This document shows, in pieces, positions 1-7,696 of a stretch of DNA of 64,000 bases. Source of the DNA: Bacteroidaceae bacterium (GTDB lineage Bacteria > Bacteroidota > Bacteroidia > Bacteroidales > Bacteroidaceae); contig JAFYPH010000016.1 in assembly GCA_017547585.1 (NCBI GenBank), forward strand, positions 54,597 to 118,596, in the 5' to 3' direction. The number at the start of each line of letters is the position of its first letter. The first letter of the stretch is position 1. The notes beneath the pieces are model-generated. The model worked only from the letters and a program-made list of their open reading frames with translations. It searched no databases and was not told where the DNA came from. The translations under genes were made by a program, and so were the position numbers.

Positions 1-2
1 GC

Positions 3-1319
3 CTTATAAGCCCCGACCGCGTCCCCAACCCCCACATGTACGAGGTTGGCTACTACTATCAGAATATTTGGGCAACGCTCCTCGACGCAGCAAAAGGCGA
101 GGTTGAGCTCTACAACGAGAACTTCTTCAGCGACCTTTCGCCCTATTATATGCAGTGGACACTGTTGAAGGACGGTGCTCCCGTGCGCAGCGGACGCGTC
201 GAGAATATCAATGTTGCTCCCCAGCAGCGTGCAAAGGTAACAATCCCCTACGGCGCAATCGACGCCTCTGCCGAGTGGATGCTCAATATCTCTTTTGCCC
301 TGAAAAACAGCTGCGAACTGCTCGCGGCCGGCCATGTGGTTGCAAAGAACCAGTTGCGACTCACCGAGGCTCCCGCTGCAAATATGGAACTCAAGAACAG
401 CAGCCTCAGCAACGTAGCGGTTGTTCCCCCGGTTGTAAAGGACGACGACCGCAACTACCTTATCATCTGTGGCAAAGATTTCCGCATGGAGTTCGACAGA
501 CACAGCGGCTACCTTACAAAGTACGAGGTTGCGGGTGTGGAAATGATAAAAGAGGGCGGCCGCTTGCAGCCCAACTTCTGGCGCGCACCCACCGACAACG
601 ATTTTGGAGCCAATCTGCAGTATCGTTACAGAGCGTGGAAAAACCCCTCTATACGTCTGAAAGAGCTTAAACATCGTGTCGAGAACGAGCAGGCCTTTGT
701 CGATGCAAAGTATGAAATGCCCGACGTCAAGGCCACCCTCTCACTCTCGTATGTGATTAACAACGACGGCGCCGTGAAGGTTACTCAGGCGATGGGCACC
801 ACCAAAGATGCAAAGATTAGCAACCTCTTCCGCTTCGGTCTTCAGATGCCCATGCCCTGCAATTTCGAGACAGTCGAGTATTATGGTCGCGGCCCCCTCG
901 AAAACTACATCGACCGCAACAACTGCACCGACCTCGGAATCTATCGTCAGAGTGTCGACGAGCAATTCTACCCCTACATCCGTCCGCAAGAGACAGGTAC
1001 ACGCAGCGACCTTCGCTGGTGGCGCGTGCTCAATGCAGCCGGCACAGGCGTCGAGATTGTAGCCGAAACACCCTTCTCGGCCTCGGCTCTGCACTACACA
1101 ATAGAGTCGCTCGACGAGGGTCTCAGAAAGCAGCAGGGCCACTCGCAAGAGGTTGAAAAAGCCGACCTCACCAACCTCTGCATCGACAAAGTGCAGATGG
1201 GATTAGGCTGTATAAACAGTTGGGGCGCAATCGCACGTTCCGAATATCTGTTGCCCTACAAGGATTACTCTTTCACCTTTATCATGCGCCCCGTGAAGCA
1301 CAAGATAGGTGTAAAATAG
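3..1319 (+). CDS. GH2 beta-galactosidase, C-terminal part
   Basis: This is the 3' part (438 codons) of a glycoside hydrolase family 2 beta-galactosidase that begins upstream of the window. The first visible residues, LISPDRVPNPHMYEVGYYYQ, match the end of the catalytic barrel. They are followed by a beta-sandwich domain (visible residues about 25-135) and the beta-galactosidase small-chain domain (about 150-430). Diagnostic small-chain motifs are NFWRAPTDNDFG, YYGRGPLENYIDRN and RPQETGTRSDLRWW. The two catalytic glutamates lie outside the window, so activity cannot be judged here. Bacteroidales members are usually secreted or periplasmic and release terminal beta-galactose from glycans. It is followed by its own strong terminator and so forms a separate transcript from the GH97 operon at 3.1 kb, though both may serve galactose-containing glycans (inference). 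Family assignment is secure; substrate is not. Confidence 0.93.
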   Translation, partial: LISPDRVPNPHMYEVGYYYQNIWATLLDAAKGEVELYNENFFSDLSPYYMQWTLLKDGAPVRSGRVENINVAPQQRAKVTIPYGAIDASAEWMLNISFALKNSCELLAAGHVVAKNQLRLTEAPAANMELKNSSLSNVAVVPPVVKDDDRNYLIICGKDFRMEFDRHSGYLTKYEVAGVEMIKEGGRLQPNFWRAPTDNDFGANLQYRYRAWKNPSIRLKELKHRVENEQAFVDAKYEMPDVKATLSLSYVINNDGAVKVTQAMGTTKDAKISNLFRFGLQMPMPCNFETVEYYGRGPLENYIDRNNCTDLGIYRQSVDEQFYPYIRPQETGTRSDLRWWRVLNAAGTGVEIVAETPFSASALHYTIESLDEGLRKQQGHSQEVEKADLTNLCIDKVQMGLGCINSWGAIARSEYLLPYKDYSFTFIMRPVKHKIGVK

Positions 1320-1344
1320 AATAACCGAAGAACTTTTCCAATGA

Positions 1345-1380
1345 ATGCAGGGAGCGATAGCCGCTCCCTGCATTTTTTTT
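1345..1380 (+). terminator. Rho-independent terminator after the GH2 gene
   Basis: A perfect 12-bp stem (ATGCAGGGAGCG pairing with CGCTCCCTGCAT) with a 5-base loop is followed by a run of eight T, 25 bases after the GH2 stop codon. Confidence 0.93.
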
Positions 1381-1486
1381 GTGAACAAAAGGGCCTTTTT
1401 ACAACATTTTCGTGTGCAGCAATGTTTCTCATTGTGCAGGCGCGAAAGTCGCCCGTACAGATGTCTAACTTAAATAAATTTGTCCT

Positions 1487-1597
1487 ATGGCAACAAAATG
1501 TGAAAAGAAGCACGAAGAGGCAAAAAGCGCAAAAAAAGAGTCTCACGCAAAGGAGTGTAAATCTTCGGGCTGCAAGAGCAGCGAAAAGAAATCTTAA
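1487..1597 (+). CDS. Small Cys/Lys-rich protein (36 aa)
   Basis: A 36-codon frame starts at ATG 1487 and ends with TAA at 1595-1597. The product begins MATKCEKKHEEAKSAKKE and has three cysteines (C5, C24, C29), two histidines and 13 lysines, with almost no hydrophobic residues. There is no signal peptide or membrane segment. The composition (K/E/S/H/C) resembles small soluble metal-binding or nucleic-acid-associated peptides, but I recognise no family. The ATG is preceded by an A/T-rich leader (TAAATAAATTTGTCCT) of the kind Bacteroidota use for translation initiation. It sits alone between the terminator at 1345-1380 and the hairpin at 1654-1688. A longer frame from 1341 covers the same DNA in another phase but starts inside the terminator and is less plausible. 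Coding is likely but unproven. Confidence 0.5.
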   Translation: MATKCEKKHEEAKSAKKESHAKECKSSGCKSSEKKS

Positions 1598-1653
1598 AGA
1601 GTTTTTCGATTAAAAGGTCGTTTTTTTATCGACCGAATGTAAAAATCAGTTGA

Positions 1654-1688
1654 CAGTGCCAAATTATTTTGGCACTGTTGCTTTTTTT
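1654..1688 (+). terminator. Rho-independent terminator
   Basis: A perfect 10-bp stem (CAGTGCCAAA / TTTGGCACTG, loop TTAT) is followed by TTGC and seven T. It would end the transcript of the 36-residue gene. The -33 element of the next promoter lies inside its 3' end. Confidence 0.85.
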
Positions 1689-1708
1689 GAAAAAGTGCAA
1701 TACATTTG
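1678..1708 (+). promoter_or_regulatory. Bacteroides-type promoter for the lipoprotein pair
   Basis: TTG at 1678-1680, a 20-base spacer, then TACATTTG at 1701-1708 fits the Bacteroidota consensus. The expected start site near 1715 gives a leader of about 28 bases to ATG 1743, which supports that start over upstream alternatives. Confidence 0.65.
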
Positions 1709-1742
1709 CATAATGCGTCTACCCGAAACAAATAGAAACAAT

Positions 1743-2366
1743 ATGAGACTATTATTTGCGCCCATTATTTGCATCCTTTTATTTTGGTGCTGCTCAAATA
1801 ATCCCAGCCCAAATGTTGCTGTCGATGAACAGTATAATGCAAAGTTTGATTCCTTTCTTACACAGTTTGCACAATTTGATGGCAAGCAGTTGGATGAGTC
1901 GTTTTTTAGGGTGCGTAAACAATTTCCGAATGAAAAGTGGTGCCCCTGTATAGACAAAATTCTTTTCTCTTCGTATCTTCCTTTTGATGAACCAAGCAAG
2001 GGCGAGACAGGCTTTTGTTACAGGCCTTGTTACAAAATAGATGAGGGGAATTATTACATTCTCGCAATCAAGCAAGAGCAGTATTCATACGAGGAAAATA
2101 CGTTGCTTACATACGATAAAAAAGGAAAAATAATAGATTTTGAAACTATCGGTGTTAACGATTGTGGAAAGGTATATAAAATAGAGCCTTCGTCGGGTGA
2201 ACGCGAGATTGTATATACTCAATATTGCTTCAAGGATGTAGAAAGTGCCTACGATGGCGATTGCGATGTTTCTGTTTACAAAGTTACGATTGCTACCGAT
2301 GGTAGAATAAATAAGAGTTTGCTTCGCGAAGATAAAAATGTGAAAGTTACATTGAGTTTTTATTAA
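1743..2366 (+). CDS. Lipoprotein of unknown function, tandem copy 1
   Basis: 207 residues from ATG 1743. The N-terminus MRLLFAPIICILLFWCCSNN is a lipoprotein signal with a Cys-Cys lipobox at 16-17 followed by SNN, so outer-membrane anchoring is expected. The mature part is hydrophilic with no recognisable domain. It contains blocks that recur in the next gene: YRPCYKI, ENTL..YDKKG, YKIEPS.GE.EIVYTQY, CDVSVYKVTI and KSLLRE. An earlier in-frame ATG would put extra charged residues before the hydrophobic stretch and overlap the promoter, so 1743 is preferred. The gene is clearly more AT-rich than the glycosidases around it. It forms an operon with the paralogue 17 bases downstream. No function is proposed. 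Confidence 0.82.
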   Translation: MRLLFAPIICILLFWCCSNNPSPNVAVDEQYNAKFDSFLTQFAQFDGKQLDESFFRVRKQFPNEKWCPCIDKILFSSYLPFDEPSKGETGFCYRPCYKIDEGNYYILAIKQEQYSYEENTLLTYDKKGKIIDFETIGVNDCGKVYKIEPSSGEREIVYTQYCFKDVESAYDGDCDVSVYKVTIATDGRINKSLLREDKNVKVTLSFY

Positions 2367-2383
2367 TAAAAGATAGTTTTTCT

Positions 2384-3022
2384 ATGAGAATGTTTTTTAC
2401 GCCCCTCATTTGCATCCTTTTATTTTGGTGCTGCTCAAATAATCCCAGCCCAAATGTTGTAGCCGATGAACAGTATAATGCAAAATTCGATTCTTTTCTC
2501 GCACAGTTTGCGCAGTTTGATAGTAAGCAGTTGAGTGAGGCATTCTTTAGGGTAAGAGAACAATTTTCAAATGAAAAATTCTCCCCCTATATAGACAAAT
2601 ATTCTTTTCCATTTTTACTGCCTTATGACGAAGAGTGTAATTGCGAGGCAAAAGAACTTTACTATCGACCTTGTTACAAAATAGAGAAAAAGAACTATTA
2701 TTTAGTGTCGATAGAAGTTTGTTGCGATGTTACAAAGACTCCGGGGTACCCCTACAGTGAAAATACTTTGGTTGCTTACGATAAGAAGGGGAATATGGTA
2801 GACTTTGTAACGGTGGGCATCGGTAGCGACCTTGCGACGTACAAAATAGAGCCTTCGACGGGCGAGTACGAAATTGTTTACACTCAATATAATTTCAAAG
2901 ATATTGAGACTGCCTACAATGGCAATTGTGACGTCTCTGTTTATAAAGTTACGATTGGCGAAGATGGCAGGATGGGCAAAAGCTTGCTTCGCGAGGAAAA
3001 AAGTGTAAAAGTTGCATTATAA
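2384..3022 (+). CDS. Lipoprotein of unknown function, tandem copy 2
   Basis: 212 residues, a paralogue of the preceding gene. The signal region is almost identical (LICILLFWCCSNNPSPNVVA), and the DNA of the first 80 or so bases is nearly unchanged between the copies. The middle, around residues 85-115, has diverged and contains a small insertion. Conserved blocks include YRPCYKIE, YSENTLVAYDKKGN, YKIEPSTGEYEIVYTQYNF and CDVSVYKVTIGEDG. The pattern of near-identical 5' ends with diverged centres suggests recent tandem duplication or gene conversion at the 5' end. It is predicted to be lipid-anchored like its neighbour. There is no recognised domain, and low GC relative to the surroundings hints at acquisition as a unit. 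Confidence 0.82.
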   Translation: MRMFFTPLICILLFWCCSNNPSPNVVADEQYNAKFDSFLAQFAQFDSKQLSEAFFRVREQFSNEKFSPYIDKYSFPFLLPYDEECNCEAKELYYRPCYKIEKKNYYLVSIEVCCDVTKTPGYPYSENTLVAYDKKGNMVDFVTVGIGSDLATYKIEPSTGEYEIVYTQYNFKDIETAYNGNCDVSVYKVTIGEDGRMGKSLLREEKSVKVAL

Positions 3023-3034
3023 TGTAAAAATCAG

Positions 3035-3075
3035 GCCTCTGTGACAAATTTTATATTGTCGCAGAGGCTTTTTCG
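3035..3075 (+). terminator. Rho-independent terminator after the lipoprotein pair
   Basis: The stem GCCTCTGTGACAA / TTGTCGCAGAGGC (one G-U pair) is followed by TTTTT, starting 13 bases after the stop codon. Confidence 0.88.
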
Positions 3076-3086
3076 TTAAAATATCA

Positions 3087-3094
3087 TATCTTTG
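3087..3094 (+). promoter_or_regulatory. Promoter -7 element for the GH97 operon
   Basis: TATCTTTG matches TAnnTTTG and lies 49 bases before the GH97 start codon, just after the previous terminator. No good -33 TTG is visible at the right spacing. Confidence 0.5.
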
Positions 3095-3142
3095 CTAATC
3101 AGCCAATATATGCGGCACGCACGCAAATAAAAAATACCTAAT

Positions 3143-5128
3143 ATGAGAAAAACACTATCAACATTATTGCTTTTTGCCATGAGCATCTGCGCTCTCTCGG
3201 CAAAGGTCTACACAGTCTCCAGCCCCGACGGTAATCTGACAATGACCATCGACGTCTGTGACAAAGTTATATACTCTGTGAAGGCGGGCGACGTTACTAT
3301 TGTGGCTCCCTCGACAATAGCCCTGGAACTCGAAGATGGTACCATTTTTGGCAGCAACCCCAAAGTGTCGGGTGTGCGCAAAGGTGGCAACAGCGAGACT
3401 ATTGTTGCTCCCCTCTATCGTCAGAGTAGCTTCAAGAGTGAGTATAACAGCATCAAGCTGACGATGCGCGGCAACTGGGGCATCGAGGCACGCGCCTTCA
3501 ACGATGGTGTTGCCTACAGGCTTTTTACCACCCTCAAAAAAGATATTAACATCAAGAACGAGGTTGTAGAGTTCAATTTCGACAAAGATTACAATGTTAC
3601 TCTCCCCTACAGCGACCTCTTCAGCGACAAATATATTGCCAGCTTCGAAAAACAGTACGACTACGAGCCCATCTCCAACTTCAAGAATCACGATGGTCGC
3701 CTCAGTTTCCCGCCCATAATGGTGCACTACGATAATGGCGGCAAGGCTGTGCTTCTCGAGTCGGACGTCGAGGACTACCCGGGAATGTTCATCAACATCA
3801 ACAGCAAGAAGCTGGGCTTTGTGGGCGAGTTTCCTCCCTATCCTCTGAAGCACAAAGACACCCCCAACGGAGTGCTTCGCGTCAGCGAGCGTGCCCCCTA
3901 CGTTGCCTCGGTAAAGGGCAACCGCACCTACCCGTGGCGCATCGTGGCCTATGCTGCCGACGAAAAGCAGATTCCCGTGAACAATATGGTCTATGCGCTT
4001 GCCGCGCCCTGCCGCATCGACGACACTTCGTGGATAAAGCCCGGACACTCTACATGGGACTGGTGGAACCACTGCTCAATCTACAATGTCGATTTTAAGG
4101 TGGGCTTTAACAACGACACATACAAATACTACATTGATTTTGCAGCAAAATACAATTTCGACTATGTGCTTATAGACGACGGCTGGTACTCCTACCACAA
4201 TAGAAATGTGATGGACGCGAATCCCGCGCTCGACATTCCCATGCTGTGCGAGTATGCAAAGGGCAAGAACATCCGTCTCATATTGTGGATGGTGGGCGAC
4301 GCCTTCGACAAACAGGCCGAGGAGGTGTGCGCCTTCTACTCGAAGATGGGAATCGCAGGCTTCAAGCTCGACTTTTTCGAGCGTCAGGACCAGAATGTCA
4401 TTGCACGCACATACAGCATGGCACAGATTGCCGCAAAATATAAGATGATACTCAATCTGCACGGAATCTATGTTCCCAAAGGTCTCAACCGCACCTATCC
4501 GAACATTGTGAACTTCGAGTCGGTGTTCGGCCTCGAACAGCTTAAATGGACTGATAGAAAGGTTGCGGACATGGCCAAGAACGACCTTCTCGTGCCCTTC
4601 ATGCGTCAGACAGCCGGCCCGCTCGACTACACTCCCGGAGCCATGCTCAACCGCACACGCGAAATGTTCCGCAGCATCGATCACCGTCCCATGAGCCAGG
4701 GCACACGCGCCCATCAGGTGGCAGCATACATTGTCTTTGACATGCCCGTGTCGGTACTATGCGACTCGCCCACCAACTACATACGCGAGGGCGAGACAAC
4801 CAATTTCATCAACAGCATTCCCGCGGTGTTCGACAGCACTTTCGTCAGCATGAGCGAGTTTGGAAAATACCTTGTGATGGGCCGCAGAAAGGGCGACAGC
4901 TACTATCTTGGAGGCTTCAACGATTGGGACGCACGTTCGCTCGAAGTTTCACTCTCTTTCCTTCCCCAGGGCGAGTACACGGCGCGCATCTACAAGGATG
5001 GCCTCAATGTCGACCGTGTGGCCGAGGATTACAAGCTCATGGAGCAGACAGTGACCGCAGCCGACAAGCTCAACATCGCAATGGGCTCGGGTGGCGGCTT
5101 TGCAATAATATTCACAAAAAAACAGTAA
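3143..5128 (+). CDS. GH97 family alpha-glycosidase, retaining type
   Basis: 661 residues with a cleavable signal peptide (about 1-20). The order is an N-terminal beta-sandwich (about 21-280), a (beta/alpha)8 barrel (about 290-560) and a C-terminal sandwich, the architecture of family GH97. The barrel motifs FDYVLIDDGWYS and IAGFKLDFFERQDQ are clear. Asp410 in FKLDFF and Glu465 in FGLEQLKW are 55 residues apart. That matches the spacing of the nucleophile and acid/base reported for the retaining alpha-galactosidase of Bacteroides (numbers from memory). Inverting SusB-type enzymes lack this Asp. Alpha-galactosidase or a related retaining activity is therefore more likely than a starch-type alpha-glucosidase. 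It is the first gene of an operon; two esterase-like SGNH genes follow at 6-base gaps, suggesting joint attack on an acetylated, galactose-bearing glycan (inference). Confidence 0.92.
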   Translation: MRKTLSTLLLFAMSICALSAKVYTVSSPDGNLTMTIDVCDKVIYSVKAGDVTIVAPSTIALELEDGTIFGSNPKVSGVRKGGNSETIVAPLYRQSSFKSEYNSIKLTMRGNWGIEARAFNDGVAYRLFTTLKKDINIKNEVVEFNFDKDYNVTLPYSDLFSDKYIASFEKQYDYEPISNFKNHDGRLSFPPIMVHYDNGGKAVLLESDVEDYPGMFININSKKLGFVGEFPPYPLKHKDTPNGVLRVSERAPYVASVKGNRTYPWRIVAYAADEKQIPVNNMVYALAAPCRIDDTSWIKPGHSTWDWWNHCSIYNVDFKVGFNNDTYKYYIDFAAKYNFDYVLIDDGWYSYHNRNVMDANPALDIPMLCEYAKGKNIRLILWMVGDAFDKQAEEVCAFYSKMGIAGFKLDFFERQDQNVIARTYSMAQIAAKYKMILNLHGIYVPKGLNRTYPNIVNFESVFGLEQLKWTDRKVADMAKNDLLVPFMRQTAGPLDYTPGAMLNRTREMFRSIDHRPMSQGTRAHQVAAYIVFDMPVSVLCDSPTNYIREGETTNFINSIPAVFDSTFVSMSEFGKYLVMGRRKGDSYYLGGFNDWDARSLEVSLSFLPQGEYTARIYKDGLNVDRVAEDYKLMEQTVTAADKLNIAMGSGGGFAIIFTKKQ

Positions 5129-5134
5129 TATACT

Positions 5135-6619
5135 ATGGTACGCAGATTCTTATTTTTAACAATTCTTCTCTCTCTCGCGGTTGCAGTCTCGGCCGAGGTC
5201 AAACTGCCCTCGGTGCTTGGCAACGACATGGTGCTGCAGCGCAACAGCGAGGTTAATCTGTGGGGTAGTGCAACCCCCGACCGCACAGTTACCGTACGCA
5301 CCTCGTGGAACGGCAAAAAGTACAAGACCAAGAGCGACAGCGACGGAAAATGGGCACTGAAGGTAGCTACCGGCGAGGCCGGTGGCCCCTATGAGATTGA
5401 ATTCTCCGACGGCGACAAGCTCACACTCAGCGGAATCCTTTTGGGCGAAGTGTGGGTGTGTGGCGGCCAGTCTAATATGGAAATGCCCATCAAGGGATTC
5501 GTTGCACAGCCTGTGCAGGGTGCAGCCGATGCTATCCGTGACAGCTACGCCCACCCCGACATCCGCATCTTCAACGTAGGACGCAACCGCACCGAGACTC
5601 CGCAGGACGACTGCAAGGGCGAGTGGAAAAAGCCCACTCCTCAGAATGTTGCCGAGTGCAGCGCCACAGCCTATTTCTTTGGCCGCATGCTGACAGATAT
5701 TCTCGGTGTTCCCGTGGGCCTCGTAACCTCATATTGGGGCGGCACAAAAGCCGAAGTGTGGATGACACGCGACGCCATCAAGGCTACCGAGGGCATCGAC
5801 CACGCATTTGCCCTAAAGCCCGACGGCAACGGCTTTGCTCCGCAGACAATGTACAACGGAATGATTGCCCCCATTGCCAAATTCACAGCCAAAGGCTTCA
5901 TTTGGTACCAGGGTGAGTCCAACCGCGACCGCGCCTTCGACTATGGAAAGTTGCTCGTGTCGCTCATCAAAAATTGGCGCGAGGCGTGGGGCGACGACAA
6001 TATGCCCTTCCTCTGCGCACAGCTTGTGCAGTACCGCTACGATGGCGCACAGTACCTTTCGCTGCCCGTAGTCATCGAGGGACAATATTATGCGGCTCAG
6101 GCACTCAAAAATGTCTATGTGGCTCCCACCACCGACCTTTCGTTCCCCTCAATCATCCACCCGCCCTTCAAGCGCGAGGTTGGTGAGCGTCTCGCGGGAA
6201 TCGCTCTCGACAAAAGCTACTCTCTCCCCGGCTTTGGCGCCGAGTCGCCCCGCTACGAAAGTATGCAGGTCGATGGCAACAAGGTGGTGCTGCGCTTCAC
6301 AGGAATGGCCGACAATGCCGAGTACGACGCTGTGGGCGACAACTTCTCGTGGGTAGACAAGAATATGCGCGTCATCAGCATTAAAGGCTTCGAGGTTGCC
6401 GGTGCCGACAGAAAATTCTACCCTGCAAAGGCTCGTAACTCATGGCCCGTCTCCGACCGCATCACCGTCGAGAGCGACTCTGTGAAGAATCCCGTGGCAG
6501 TGCGTTACGCATTCCGCAACAGCATCGAGGCGAACGTAATCACAGGCATGGGCACTCCTCTCGCCCCCTTCCGCACAGATAATTGGGAGATTCCCGAAAA
6601 TGAACTTTTTAAAAAATAA
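5135..6619 (+). CDS. Sialate O-acetylesterase-like SGNH carbohydrate esterase
   Basis: 494 residues; signal peptide about 1-19 (ends AVSA-EV). A jelly-roll domain precedes and interrupts the SGNH fold, as in the 9-O-acetylesterase family. Block I is CGGQSNMEMP with nucleophile Ser113. WYQGESN near residue 262 is the second diagnostic block. His342 in PSIIHPPFK is the likely catalytic histidine. In Bacteroidales this family removes acetyl groups from sialic acids, but also from plant polysaccharides such as xyloglucan or xylan. The GH97 neighbour, and the lack of sialidase genes in view, favour a plant-glycan role (inference). It is 6 bases from the genes on either side, so translational coupling in one operon is likely. 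Periplasmic or outer-membrane location expected. Confidence 0.9.
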   Translation: MVRRFLFLTILLSLAVAVSAEVKLPSVLGNDMVLQRNSEVNLWGSATPDRTVTVRTSWNGKKYKTKSDSDGKWALKVATGEAGGPYEIEFSDGDKLTLSGILLGEVWVCGGQSNMEMPIKGFVAQPVQGAADAIRDSYAHPDIRIFNVGRNRTETPQDDCKGEWKKPTPQNVAECSATAYFFGRMLTDILGVPVGLVTSYWGGTKAEVWMTRDAIKATEGIDHAFALKPDGNGFAPQTMYNGMIAPIAKFTAKGFIWYQGESNRDRAFDYGKLLVSLIKNWREAWGDDNMPFLCAQLVQYRYDGAQYLSLPVVIEGQYYAAQALKNVYVAPTTDLSFPSIIHPPFKREVGERLAGIALDKSYSLPGFGAESPRYESMQVDGNKVVLRFTGMADNAEYDAVGDNFSWVDKNMRVISIKGFEVAGADRKFYPAKARNSWPVSDRITVESDSVKNPVAVRYAFRNSIEANVITGMGTPLAPFRTDNWEIPENELFKK

Positions 6620-6625
6620 ACTATC

Positions 6626-7381
6626 ATGAAACGTAAAATTTTCTCATTAGCAATGACTCTGCTGCTCGCGCTCACATGTGCATACGCAGGCGGCGGTAAA
6701 AAAGATTTTGCCATCATCTACATTGGCAACAGTATCACTTATGGTGCTCTGCACGAGAATCGCAACGAGACTGCACCTCCCGTGTACACCTCGCAGATGC
6801 TCGCGAAGAAGTTCAAGGCCAACGTCATCTGGCGCAACTGCGGCTGGAGCGGCGCAACAACCTACGACTTTCTCCCCTCGCACAACCGCTACTTCCCCCG
6901 CGTGGTAAAAGCAGTGCGTGAGATTCAGGCCGAGACCTCTGCTCCCATCGTATTCTCTATAATGCTGGGTACCAACGACAGCGCCTGCACAGGCCCCACA
7001 GGCTGCCCCGTGTCTAACGAGAACTACAAGAAAAACCTCATCACCATCATGGAGGCGCTCAAAGAGATTGCTCCCGGTGCGAAATTTGTCTTCCAGCGTC
7101 CCATCTGGTACAGCCCCAATACCTATAATGGCGCTCAGTACCTCCAGAAGGGCCTCAACCGCCTCATCGGTTACACTCCCGTGCTCGAAGAGCTTGCTGA
7201 CGAGCGTGGCGATGCAATGATGGGCGACGACGATGCATTTGAGTACTTCCACAAGAACTACGCGAAATATTGCTTCGCCGAGGGTGGTAACGCAGGTACA
7301 TTCTATCTCCACCCCAATGCAAAGGGCGCGAAGAAACTCGCTAAATTCTGGGCCGAAGGCATCATCGATGCACTCGACTAA
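6626..7381 (+). CDS. SGNH/GDSL hydrolase lacking the usual Asp
   Basis: 251 residues with a signal peptide (about 1-21). The SGNH blocks are present: IYIGNSITYG with nucleophile Ser36, an asparagine-containing block III (MLGTNDSACTG), and the catalytic His229 in FYLHPNAKG. In most family members an Asp sits three residues before the His (DxxH); here that position is Phe226. The paralogue-like hydrolase at 32.5 kb keeps the normal NDGVHP. The enzyme may use a Ser-His dyad, or another acid from the Asp/Glu-rich segment GDDDAFEYF upstream. It is the third gene of the GH97 operon and ends before a very strong terminator. Probable deacetylase or lipase-like esterase acting on glycan substituents; the exact substrate is unknown. 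Confidence 0.86.
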   Translation: MKRKIFSLAMTLLLALTCAYAGGGKKDFAIIYIGNSITYGALHENRNETAPPVYTSQMLAKKFKANVIWRNCGWSGATTYDFLPSHNRYFPRVVKAVREIQAETSAPIVFSIMLGTNDSACTGPTGCPVSNENYKKNLITIMEALKEIAPGAKFVFQRPIWYSPNTYNGAQYLQKGLNRLIGYTPVLEELADERGDAMMGDDDAFEYFHKNYAKYCFAEGGNAGTFYLHPNAKGAKKLAKFWAEGIIDALD

Positions 7382-7398
7382 AATAGTGTAAGAATAGT

Positions 7399-7445
7399 AA
7401 GATGTTACCCTGCAACCGCCTCGGTTGCAGGGTAACATCTTTTTT
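7399..7445 (+). terminator. Strong terminator of the GH97 operon
   Basis: A perfect 20-bp stem (AAGATGTTACCCTGCAACCG and its complement) with a 3-base loop runs into six T. It is one of the longest perfect stems in the window and starts 18 bases after the stop codon. Confidence 0.95.
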
Positions 7446-7641
7446 GTGGTGACATCTATGCGATTGCTATTTTATCGCAGCAATTCCCATCGTTTCTTTG
7501 ATGCTGCCAATGCTCTTTGGTGGATAGATAGTCCCATTGTATAAAGTAAGAGAGTGCGAGGCGCAAGCGCAAACGCAGCCTCTGTGGGTGGGTGAATATT
7601 GCTCGATGAAATCTCTCTCGTGCAGCGCAGTGTGAAAATAG
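7446..7641. other. Convergent intergenic spacer, no gene seen
   Basis: Between the plus-strand terminator and the minus-strand terminator I see no start codon with a plausible reading frame, no tRNA-like fold and no repeat beyond short GC-rich words (GCGAGGCGCAAGCGC). Confidence 0.5.
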
Positions 7642-7673
7642 AGTCGGCGGACACTTTAGAGTGCCCGCCGACT
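7642..7673 (-). terminator. Hairpin terminator of the M60 peptidase gene
   Basis: AGTCGGCGG-a-CACT pairs with AGTG-c-CCGCCGACT (13 bp with one opposed mismatch). It lies 24 bases beyond the minus-strand stop codon. The following minus-strand sequence (CTATTTTCA) gives only a short U-rich tail. Confidence 0.65.
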
Positions 7674-7696
7674 GCTTTTATGGATGGTCTCAGAAA

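Noticed and set aside
1341-1613. 90-codon plus-strand frame over the 36-residue gene
   Set aside because: It starts inside the GH2 terminator hairpin and has no sensible initiation region; the 36-codon frame in another phase fits the spacing better.
3164-4072. 302-codon minus-strand frame opposite the GH97 gene
   Set aside because: It lies fully within a clear GH97 gene, and the frame is open because of the GC-rich third positions of the real gene.
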